A stretch of DNA of 14,645 nt from DASZYF01 sp035545535. GTDB lineage: Bacteria > Actinomycetota > Actinomycetes > Mycobacteriales > CAJCIY01. Each line of letters starts with the position of its first letter. Position 1 is the first letter of the stretch. The notes beneath the pieces are model-generated. The model saw only the letters and a list, made by a program, of their open reading frames with translations, was not told where the DNA came from and did no database searches. The DNA is taken from the NCBI GenBank assembly GCA_035545535.1, contig DASZYF010000044.1, positions 1 through 14,645 of the forward strand, written 5' to 3'. A program made the position numbers and the translations under genes. Of the stretch, positions 5,896 through 12,149 are shown piece after piece.

Positions 5896-6798
5896 TCAGG
5901 ACGTCGGGCGCTGCACGGGGATCGCGCTCGGGCGCACCGGCACGGGGTGACCGAACAGGAACCCCTGCATGCGCGGGCAGCCCAGCGCGAGCAGCGCGTC
6001 CCGCTGCTCCCCGGTCTCGACACCCTCGGCGACGACACCGACGCCGAGCTCGTGCGCGAGCGCCACGAGCGCGCGGACGATGGCGACGTCGACGGCCGCG
6101 CCGGGCAGCTCGCGGACGAACGACTGGTCGATCTTGATCTCGTCGACGGGCAAAGCCCGCAGGCGGGCGAGCGAGGAGTGCCCGGTGCCGAAGTCGTCGA
6201 GCGACACCTGCACGCCGAGCGCACGCAGCTCGGTGAGCACGGCGGCCCCACGCGTCGCGGACGGCACGAGCGAGGTCTCGGTGATCTCCAGGATGAGCCG
6301 CGCCGGTGCGAGCCCGGTGTCGGTGCAGGCGGCGGCGACCATGTCGACGGCCGCGCGGTCCGCGAGGTGTCCGGCCGAGAGGTTCACCGAGACCGGCAGG
6401 TGGGCCTCGACGCCGGTCCACGTCGCGGCCTCGGCGCAGGCGCGGCGCACGACCCAGGCATCGAGCGTGGCCGCCATGCCGCACTCGCGCGCCACCTCGA
6501 GGAAGCTCTGCGGCGCGAGCAGCCCGCGCAGCGGGTGCCGCCAGCGGACGAGCACCTCGTAGCCCACGAGGACGCCGTCGGTCGCGTCGACGATGGGCTG
6601 CCGGTGCAACCGCAGCTCGTCCTTGGCGAGCGCGTCGGCGAGGTCGGCGGCGACCGCGTGCCGGTCCCAGACCGCCAGGAGGCCGCGAGCCGGACGGGCG
6701 GGACGATCTGCGGGCCCACCCGGGGCGTGGGCGGAGGAAGTCACGGGTGAGGGGGCCATGGCGGGGCAATCGTGGCAGGGCGGACAGGCGATGGGCAT
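5896..6798 (-). CDS. Stand-alone EAL-domain cyclic-di-GMP phosphodiesterase
   Basis: A 300-residue protein whose residues 45-285 form one EAL domain, the enzyme that opens cyclic-di-GMP to pGpG. The signature is EVLVRW (81-86, EVL for EAL). Other conserved catalytic and metal-site motifs are present: SVNLS (137-141, Asn139), LEITET (170-175), LDDFGTGHSS (200-209), IKIDQSF (221-227), VAEGVET (256-262) and MQGFLFG (277-283). The enzyme therefore looks active. There is no GGDEF, PAS, GAF or membrane segment, so it is cytoplasmic and either unregulated or controlled by a partner. The start is uncertain: ATG 6798 or ATG 6759, neither with a good ribosome binding site; a loose -10-like TAGTCA lies 9 bp upstream of 6798. 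It ends 6 bp from the convergent HAD gene and is divergent from the WS/DGAT gene. Confidence 0.92.
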   Translation of the reverse strand: MPIACPPCHDCPAMAPSPVTSSAHAPGGPADRPARPARGLLAVWDRHAVAADLADALAKDELRLHRQPIVDATDGVLVGYEVLVRWRHPLRGLLAPQSFLEVARECGMAATLDAWVVRRACAEAATWTGVEAHLPVSVNLSAGHLADRAAVDMVAAACTDTGLAPARLILEITETSLVPSATRGAAVLTELRALGVQVSLDDFGTGHSSLARLRALPVDEIKIDQSFVRELPGAAVDVAIVRALVALAHELGVGVVAEGVETGEQRDALLALGCPRMQGFLFGHPVPVRPSAIPVQRPTS

Positions 6799-6840
6799 GA
6801 CCCGCGATGACTAGATCCGCCGGGTGGGAGAGTGCGTGAC

Positions 6841-8232
6841 GTGGACCGGCTCTCGGCGCTCGACGTCTCCTTCCTCTACATGGAGGAGCCCACGACGGCC
6901 ATGCACGTCGGCGGGCTCGCGGTGTTCGACCCTCCTGCGGACCATCCGTTCGACTACGACGCTCTGCTGGACCTCATCGAGGCGCGCATCGCCCTGGTCC
7001 CGCGCTACCGGCAGAAGGTCCGCTGGGTGCCGGCCCGCCTCGGCAACCCGGTGTGGGTGGACGATCCCGACTTCGACGTGAGCTACCACGTGCGTCGCAG
7101 CGCGCTGCCCCGGCCGGGCACCGACGAGCAGCTGCGTGAGCTGGTCGGCCGGCTGCAGTCCCGCCAGCTCGACCGCGCCCGGCCGCTCTGGGAGATGTAC
7201 CTCGTCGAGGGCCTCGAGAACGGCCGCATCGCGGTGGTCACCAAGACCCATCACGCGATGGTCGACGGCGTCTCGGCGGTCGACATCGGCTCGGTGATCC
7301 TCGACCTCACCCCCACGCCGCGGGAGACGCCCGCCGACGACTGGGACCCGCAGCCGGAGCCGTCGCGCGCCGGCCTGCTCCTCGGGGCGGTCAACGACTG
7401 GCTGCGCCGGCCGCTCGACATGGCCGAGTCGGTCCGCGGCAACATCGTCGATGCCAAGGCGACCGCGGCGAAGGTGGGGGCGGTGGTCGGCGGGCTCGCC
7501 GCTGCGCTGCGCGTGCAGGCCCGCCCGGCGCCCGCGAGCCCGCTCAACGTGACCATCGGGGAGCAGCGCCGGTTCGGCACCGCGGCGACCGACCTCGACG
7601 ACTACAAGCGGGTGCGCAAGGCGCACGGCGGCACGGTCAACGACGTCGTGCTGGCGACCGTCGCCGGTGCGCTGCGCGCCTGGCTGCTCACCCGCGGCGA
7701 GCCGGTCACGCCCGCGACGACGTTGCGGGCGATGGTCCCCGTCAGCGTGCGCACCGACGACCAGCAGGGCGCCGGCGGCAACCACGTCTCGTCCTACTTC
7801 GTCGACCTGCCGATCGGCGAGCCGAACGCCGTGATGCGGCTGCACCAGATCAGCTACGCGATGCGCGCGCACAAGGAGTCCGGCCAGTCCGTCGCCGCCG
7901 ACGCGATCGTCGCCATGGCGGGCTTCGCGCCGCCGAACCTGCACGCGCTCGGCGCCCGCCTCGGCTCCGGCCTGTCGCGCCGCCTGTTCAACGTCGTCGT
8001 CACGAACGTGCCCGGACCGCAGTTCCCGCTGTACGCGGCCGGCGCGAAGATGCTGGCGATGTACCCGGTGGTCCCGCTGTCCAAGGGCCAGGGCGTGAGC
8101 ATCGGCCTCACCTCCTACGACGGCGGGGTCTACTACGGCCTCAACGCCGACCGTGACGCGATGCCCGACGTGGACGTGCTGGCCTCGTGCATCGAGGAGT
8201 CGCTCGTGGAGCTCGTCGCCACCGTCGACTGA
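6841..8232 (+). CDS. Wax ester synthase / acyl-CoA:diacylglycerol acyltransferase (WS/DGAT)
   Basis: A 463-residue member of the bacterial WS/DGAT family, which joins acyl-CoA to fatty alcohol or diacylglycerol to make storage wax esters or triacylglycerol at the membrane or lipid body surface. The N-terminus MDRLSALDVSFLYME is typical of the family. The catalytic HHxxxDG motif is HHAMVDG (137-143). NDVVLATVAGALR and the late motifs NHVSSYFVDLP and VVTNVPGPQFPLY are also present. The GTG at 6841 is preferred because GGGAG (6826-6830) lies 10 bp upstream and the family start fits. A GTG at 6832 would leave that site only 1 bp away and add three residues. It heads a run of plus-strand lipid genes. 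WS and DGAT activities cannot be told apart from sequence. Confidence 0.95.
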   Translation: MDRLSALDVSFLYMEEPTTAMHVGGLAVFDPPADHPFDYDALLDLIEARIALVPRYRQKVRWVPARLGNPVWVDDPDFDVSYHVRRSALPRPGTDEQLRELVGRLQSRQLDRARPLWEMYLVEGLENGRIAVVTKTHHAMVDGVSAVDIGSVILDLTPTPRETPADDWDPQPEPSRAGLLLGAVNDWLRRPLDMAESVRGNIVDAKATAAKVGAVVGGLAAALRVQARPAPASPLNVTIGEQRRFGTAATDLDDYKRVRKAHGGTVNDVVLATVAGALRAWLLTRGEPVTPATTLRAMVPVSVRTDDQQGAGGNHVSSYFVDLPIGEPNAVMRLHQISYAMRAHKESGQSVAADAIVAMAGFAPPNLHALGARLGSGLSRRLFNVVVTNVPGPQFPLYAAGAKMLAMYPVVPLSKGQGVSIGLTSYDGGVYYGLNADRDAMPDVDVLASCIEESLVELVATVD

Positions 8233-8243
8233 ACGCCGCAGGC

Positions 8244-8272
8244 TTGACACGTCCGGCGCGCAGGTCTCGACT
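8244..8272 (+). promoter_or_regulatory. Candidate promoter for the reductase-desaturase genes
   Basis: A perfect -35 hexamer TTGACA (8244-8249) is followed, after a 17-bp spacer, by TCGACT (8267-8272), a weak -10 match. The GTG start of the reductase lies 6 bp further on, the spacing expected for a leaderless transcript. It sits in the 46-bp gap after the WS/DGAT gene, so the downstream genes may be transcribed independently. The poor -10 keeps this uncertain. Confidence 0.4.
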
Positions 8273-8278
8273 CGACGC

Positions 8279-9448
8279 GTGCTGCGCGAAGGAGCCCGGG
8301 AGATCGAACGGGCCGCCAAGTGGGGGGCGGGCGTGATCGGTGCCGGCCTCGTCGTCGCGTCGCGCCGCCGGCAGCCCGGGACCGTCGGGCCGGACGTGCG
8401 CGGCCTGCGCGGGTTCGCCGGGCGCATGACCACGCCGCTGCTGCCCGACGACTACCTGCACATGCTCAACCCGCTGTGGTCGGCCCGCGAGCTGCGCGGC
8501 CGCGTGGTGAAGGTGATCCCCGAGACCGAGACCGCGGCGACGCTGGTGATCCGCCCGGGCTGGGGCTGGTCGTTCGACTACCAGCCCGGTCAGTACGTCG
8601 GCATCGGCACGCAGGTCTCGGGGCGCTGGCACTGGCGCTCGTACTCGCTGACCTCCGCTCCGAAGAAGGACCAGGGGCACATCGCCATCACCGTCAAGGC
8701 GATGCCCGAAGGGTTCCTCTCGCAGCACCTCGTCAAGGGGCTCGAGCCGGGCACGATCGTGCGGCTCGCCGCGCCGCAGGGCACCTTCGTCCTGCCCGAC
8801 CCGCCGCCGGCCAAGGTGCTGTTCCTCACTGCGGGCAGCGGGCTCACGCCGGTCATGGCGATGCTGCGCACGCTGCACCGCCGCGACACGATGCCCGACG
8901 TCGTGCTCGTGCACTCGGCCCCGACAGCCGGCGACGTCTTGTTCCGCGCCGAGCTGCACGACCTCGCAGCGGCGCACGCCTCGCTGCACCTGCACGAGCA
9001 GCACACGGAATCGATGGGCGTGCTCCCGGTCGAACGGCTGCCCGAGGTCTGCCCGGACTGGGTGGAGCGGGAGACCTGGGCGTGCGGGCCTCCCGCGATG
9101 CTCGAAGCAGCCGAAGGCTGGTGGCGTGATCACGGGGTGCCCGGTCGCCTGCACCTGGAGCGGTTCACGGTCGCGCTGAAGGGCGCGGGTGGCGAGGGCG
9201 GCGAGGTCACGTTCAAGCGCACCGGCAAGGTTGCGCAGGCGGACGGTGCGACGACGCTGCTGGACGCGGGGGAGCAGGCCGGCGTGCAGATGCCGTTCGG
9301 CTGCCGCATGGGCATCTGCCAGAGCTGCGTGATCCCGTTGCTCGCGGGCAGTGTGCGGGACCTCCGCAACGGGAACGTCCATGGGGAGGGCGACCGCATC
9401 CAGACCTGCGTGTCGGCGGCCGCGGGCGACTGCGTGCTGGACGTCTGA
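8279..9448 (+). CDS. Ferredoxin reductase-type oxidoreductase with C-terminal 2Fe-2S domain (desaturase electron donor)
   Basis: A 389-residue three-domain reductase. LLPDDYLHMLNPLWSARELRG (54-74) leads into the FAD domain, with the flavin motif WRSYSLTS (119-126). The NAD(P)H domain has FLTAGSGLTPVMAML (182-196) and WACGPPAM (267-274). The C-terminal plant-type 2Fe-2S domain has Cys342, Cys347, Cys350 and Cys377 (C-X4-C-X2-C-X26-C). It passes electrons from NAD(P)H through FAD and the cluster to an acceptor. The desaturase gene 25 bp downstream gives the same gene order and architecture as the mycobacterial Rv3230c-DesA3 stearoyl-CoA desaturase pair, so that desaturase is the likely acceptor. 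The GTG at 8279 is chosen because the candidate promoter ends 6 bp before it; a GTG at 8333 is possible. Residues 1-30 hold a weakly hydrophobic stretch (WGAGVIGAGLVVA). Confidence 0.92.
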   Translation: MLREGAREIERAAKWGAGVIGAGLVVASRRRQPGTVGPDVRGLRGFAGRMTTPLLPDDYLHMLNPLWSARELRGRVVKVIPETETAATLVIRPGWGWSFDYQPGQYVGIGTQVSGRWHWRSYSLTSAPKKDQGHIAITVKAMPEGFLSQHLVKGLEPGTIVRLAAPQGTFVLPDPPPAKVLFLTAGSGLTPVMAMLRTLHRRDTMPDVVLVHSAPTAGDVLFRAELHDLAAAHASLHLHEQHTESMGVLPVERLPEVCPDWVERETWACGPPAMLEAAEGWWRDHGVPGRLHLERFTVALKGAGGEGGEVTFKRTGKVAQADGATTLLDAGEQAGVQMPFGCRMGICQSCVIPLLAGSVRDLRNGNVHGEGDRIQTCVSAAAGDCVLDV

Positions 9449-9464
9449 GGCGCCGACATCGGAA

Positions 9465-9469
9465 GGGAG
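9465..9469 (+). promoter_or_regulatory. Ribosome binding site fixing the desaturase start
   Basis: GGGAG, within a longer purine run from 9461, lies 4 bp before GTG 9474. It marks that GTG as the start rather than upstream in-frame codons inside the reductase gene. Confidence 0.7.
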
Positions 9470-9473
9470 CACC

Positions 9474-10568
9474 GTGGCCATCACTGACGTGCGGGAGTTC
9501 GCGCACCTCACCCCCGAGGACGTGGCCGCCATCGGCGACGAGCTCGACCAGATGCGCCGCGAGGTCGAGGACGCGCGCGGTGACAGTGATGCCGCGTACG
9601 TGCGGCGCACGATCAAGCTGCAGCGCGGCCTGGCCGCCGGTGCGCGGGTCGTCCTGTTCGCGAGCCGCTTCCCGCCCGCGTGGGTGCTCGGCACCGCGAT
9701 GCTCGGGGCCGCGAAGATCCTCGAGAACATGGAGCTCGGGCACAACATCATTCACGGGCAGTGGGACTGGATGAACGATCCCGAGATCCACTCGACGTCG
9801 TGGGAGTGGGACACGACGTGCCCGTCGGACCACTGGAAGCACTCGCACAACTTCGTGCACCACAAGTACACGAACGTCATCGGCAAGGACAACGACGTCG
9901 GCTACGGGATCCTGCGCGTCCGCCCGGAGCAGCGCTGGAACGTCGCGATGCTCGCGCAGCCGCTGTACTACGCCGCCCTCACGGCCCTGTTCGAGTGGGG
10001 CGTCGCACTGCACGACCTCGACATCGAGGCGATCCGCAGGCGCGAGAAGGACCCGGCGGTCATCAAGCGGCAGCTCGGAGAGATCGGCCGCAAGGTGCGC
10101 CGCCAGGTGGGCAAGGACTACGTGGTGTTTCCGCTGCTCACCGGCCCGGCGTGGAAGCAGACGCTGGCCGCCAACTTCACGGCGAACATCATCCGCAACG
10201 TGTGGTCGAACGCGATCATCTTCTGCGGCCACTTCCCCGACGGTGCCGAGGTCTTCACCGAGGACGTCCTCGAGGACGAGACGCAGGCCGAGTGGTACCT
10301 GCGGCAGCTGCTCGGCTCGGCGAACTTCGACGCCGGCCCGCTGCTCGCGCTCATGAGCGGCAACCTCTGCTACCAGATCGAGCACCACCTGTTCCCCGAC
10401 CTGCCGAGCAACCGCTACGCCGAGATGGCGGTGCGGGTTCGGGCGCTCTGCGAGAAGTACGACCTGCCCTACACGACCGGGCCGTTCCGGCGGCAGTACG
10501 GGCAGACCCTGCGCACGCTGATGCGGCTGTCGCTGCCGAGCGGGCGCCGCCGGACCGCGCCGGCCTAG
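9474..10568 (+). CDS. Membrane fatty acyl desaturase (DesA3-like)
   Basis: A 364-residue membrane desaturase that introduces a double bond into a fatty acyl chain, probably as acyl-CoA, using O2 and a di-iron centre. The three histidine boxes are present: HNIIH (90-94), HNFVHH (125-130, with H123 just before) and QIEHH (301-305). Hydrophobic segments lie near 58-82, 157-178 and 232-252, consistent with membrane embedding. The charged segment 180-214 between them is probably cytoplasmic. The GTG start has GGGAG 4 bp upstream. The reductase gene directly upstream is the probable electron donor, as in the mycobacterial DesA3/Rv3230c system. With the WS/DGAT gene this suggests supply of unsaturated acyl groups to storage or membrane lipid. 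A delta-9 regiospecificity is likely by analogy but is not shown by the sequence. Confidence 0.95.
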   Translation: MAITDVREFAHLTPEDVAAIGDELDQMRREVEDARGDSDAAYVRRTIKLQRGLAAGARVVLFASRFPPAWVLGTAMLGAAKILENMELGHNIIHGQWDWMNDPEIHSTSWEWDTTCPSDHWKHSHNFVHHKYTNVIGKDNDVGYGILRVRPEQRWNVAMLAQPLYYAALTALFEWGVALHDLDIEAIRRREKDPAVIKRQLGEIGRKVRRQVGKDYVVFPLLTGPAWKQTLAANFTANIIRNVWSNAIIFCGHFPDGAEVFTEDVLEDETQAEWYLRQLLGSANFDAGPLLALMSGNLCYQIEHHLFPDLPSNRYAEMAVRVRALCEKYDLPYTTGPFRRQYGQTLRTLMRLSLPSGRRRTAPA

Positions 10569-10615
10569 CCGCAGGAGCGCGTCGTCCCGCGTGTCCCCGG
10601 CGTCACCCGCGCACC

Positions 10616-10620
10616 GGAGG
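10616..10620 (+). promoter_or_regulatory. Ribosome binding site deciding the patatin gene start
   Basis: GGAGG lies 7 bp before the in-frame GTG at 10628, an ideal distance. The later ATG at 10646 has no comparable site. This favours GTG 10628 as the start. Confidence 0.55.
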
Positions 10621-10638
10621 TTTGCGGGTGGGGCAAAC
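10620..10638. promoter_or_regulatory. Perfect inverted repeat around the patatin gene start
   Basis: GTTTGC (10620-10625) and GCAAAC (10633-10638) form perfect 6-bp arms around a 7-base G-rich loop (GGGTGGG). The loop contains the GTG start codon at 10628, and the left arm begins at the last G of the GGAGG site. As DNA it could be a repressor operator. As RNA, a hairpin would hold the start codon in its loop and could limit translation. There is no T-tract, so a terminator is less likely. Confidence 0.4.
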
Positions 10639-11635
10639 TGCGTGCATGAGCAAGCAGAAGCAGCGCGAGCCGCGTCGGGGTGTGGTCCTGGGGGCCGGTG
10701 GGGTGCTCGGGGCTGCCTGGATGATGGGTGCCCTCGAGGCGCTGCACACGGCGACCGCCCTCGAACCCCGCGACGTGGAGATCGTCGTCGGCACCTCGGC
10801 GGGCTCGATCCTGGCCGCGTTCGCCGGTTCCGGCGTCAGCGTCGACGTGATGTCGCGGCACCAGCGCGACGAAGCCATCGAGGGCGACCCGGTCATCGCG
10901 TTCGACTACGACCACGACACCGGCGGTTCGCTCCCGCCGCGTCCGCGCCTGCGCCTCGGCTCGCCCGGCCTGCTGCGCAGCACCGTGCGCCACCCGCTCG
11001 CGGTCACGCCGATGACCGCGGTCATGTCGCTGCTGCCCGCGGGTCGCGGGTCGCTGCAGGCGGTCGGTGACCTCGTCGCCGGCGTGGCGCCGCAGGAGTG
11101 GCCGACCACCCCGAAGACGTGGATCGTCGCCATGGACTACGAGACCGGCAAGCGCGTCGTGTTCGGCCGCGACGGCGCGCCCCGGGCGACGCTGCCGGAC
11201 GCCGTGCGCGCGTCGTGCGCCATCCCCGCATGGTTCGAGCCGGTCACGATCGACGGTCATCGCTACACCGACGGCGGCACCTGCTCGTCGACCTCGGCCG
11301 ACCTGCTCGCACCGCTCGGGCTCGACGAGGTCTACGTGCTCGCGCCGATGGCCACCTACGACGACGACCGTCCGCGCGACCTCATCACCAAGCTCGAGCG
11401 CCGCTACCGCCGCACGGTCACGCGCCGCCTCGACCGCGAGGTCGCCAAGGTGCGCGCGAGCGGTGCCCGCGTCGTCGTGCTCGCGCCCAACGCCGAGGAC
11501 CTGCGCGCCATCGGCGCCAACCTCATGGACGCGTCGCGCCGCCTCGACGTCTTCCACACCGCCACCCGCACCACCGCCGCGTCGCTCGCGATGCAGGGCG
11601 TGCGGCAGCCGTCGGCCCGGTCGCTCGCCGGCTGA
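10628..11635 (+). CDS. Patatin-like phospholipase / lipid acyl hydrolase
   Basis: A 335-residue protein from GTG 10628, or 329 residues if the ATG at 10646 is used. It has the patatin catalytic layout: the oxyanion-hole glycines GAGGVLGAAW (22-31), the nucleophile elbow GTSAG (55-59, Ser57) and the catalytic Asp in YTDGGTCSS (213-221, Asp215). Such enzymes use a Ser-Asp dyad to hydrolyse acyl ester bonds of phospholipids or neutral lipids. There is no signal peptide, so it is probably cytoplasmic. The C-terminal third is helical and basic (KLERRYRRTVTRRLDREVAKV), which could touch membranes or lipid bodies. It follows the desaturase gene by 59 bp. The context suggests lipid turnover beside lipid synthesis, but the substrate is not known. 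Confidence 0.92.
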   Translation: MGQTACMSKQKQREPRRGVVLGAGGVLGAAWMMGALEALHTATALEPRDVEIVVGTSAGSILAAFAGSGVSVDVMSRHQRDEAIEGDPVIAFDYDHDTGGSLPPRPRLRLGSPGLLRSTVRHPLAVTPMTAVMSLLPAGRGSLQAVGDLVAGVAPQEWPTTPKTWIVAMDYETGKRVVFGRDGAPRATLPDAVRASCAIPAWFEPVTIDGHRYTDGGTCSSTSADLLAPLGLDEVYVLAPMATYDDDRPRDLITKLERRYRRTVTRRLDREVAKVRASGARVVVLAPNAEDLRAIGANLMDASRRLDVFHTATRTTAASLAMQGVRQPSARSLAG

Positions 11636-11650
11636 CGCCGCGCCCCGACC

Positions 11651-12124
11651 GTGCGCGTCTACGTCCCCCTGACCTTCCCGCTGCTGCGGGCCGCCCTCGC
11701 CGCCGGTGAGCTGCCCGCGGGCCGCGGCTACGGCGTGACGCCGGGTCTGCGCGAGCACTACGCCTCCGGTGACGCCGAGGAGCTCGAGGAGGCGGCCCGG
11801 GCGCTGGCGGCCGTCGGGTCGTTGCGCCTGCTCGCCGCCGATGCGTCGGCGCCGCGGCGCCGGGTGGTCGTCGCCATCGACGCGGACGGGCCGGCTGACC
11901 CGGCGGAGCGCGGCGCCGTGCAGCTCGCGCCCGTCAGCAGAAAGCACTGGGCCGCGGCTCTGCTCGACGACGACAGCTCCGCGGACGTCATCGCGGCGGC
12001 GGCCGACGCGGTCACCGATGCCGACGCGGGCGACGAGGACGCGGCGTTCATGGTCAGCGAGGCCGACGACATCGAGCTCCAGTGGTTCGGTGTGCAGGAG
12101 CTGGAGCACCTGCCTGACCTGTAG
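11651..12124 (+). CDS. DUF6912-type conserved actinobacterial protein of unknown function
   Basis: A 157-residue soluble protein from GTG 11651, 15 bp after the patatin stop; no ribosome binding site is seen, so coupled or leaderless translation is possible. The N-terminus RVYVPLTFPLLRAALAAGEL is the mark by which I recognise this family from memory. GVTPGLREHYASGDAEELEEAA and LRLLAADASAPRRRVVVAID follow at about 28-77. The C-terminal part is strongly acidic (LLDDDSS, DADAGDEDA, SEADDIELQWFGVQELEHL). The alternation of strands and helices suggests a compact alpha/beta fold with no membrane segment. No function is known to me and no catalytic motif is obvious. Its position between the lipase and pruA may be only positional. 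Confidence 0.8.
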   Translation: MRVYVPLTFPLLRAALAAGELPAGRGYGVTPGLREHYASGDAEELEEAARALAAVGSLRLLAADASAPRRRVVVAIDADGPADPAERGAVQLAPVSRKHWAAALLDDDSSADVIAAAADAVTDADAGDEDAAFMVSEADDIELQWFGVQELEHLPDL

Positions 12125-12136
12125 CCGCACCCCGGG

Positions 12137-12141
12137 GGAGG
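12137..12141 (+). promoter_or_regulatory. Ribosome binding site fixing the pruA start
   Basis: GGAGG, within a G-rich run from 12134, lies 8 bp before GTG 12150 and marks that codon as the start, although the open frame extends far upstream. Confidence 0.75.
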
Positions 12142-12149
12142 ATGGTCAC

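Noticed and set aside
6760..6798. CPPCH in the possible N-terminus of the EAL protein as a c-type heme site
   Set aside because: The protein has no signal peptide, heme c attachment occurs outside the cytoplasm, and the segment may not be translated if ATG 6759 is the start.
6806..6817. CTAG-centred element between the EAL and WS/DGAT genes as a bidirectional -10
   Set aside because: TAGATC and TAGTCA each fit the -10 pattern only partly, the spacing to the chosen starts is not diagnostic, and no -35 is seen.
10569..10627. Gap after the desaturase as a transcription terminator
   Set aside because: The only clear inverted repeat here (10620-10638) overlaps the next gene's start region and has no T-tract, so a regulatory role fits better than termination.
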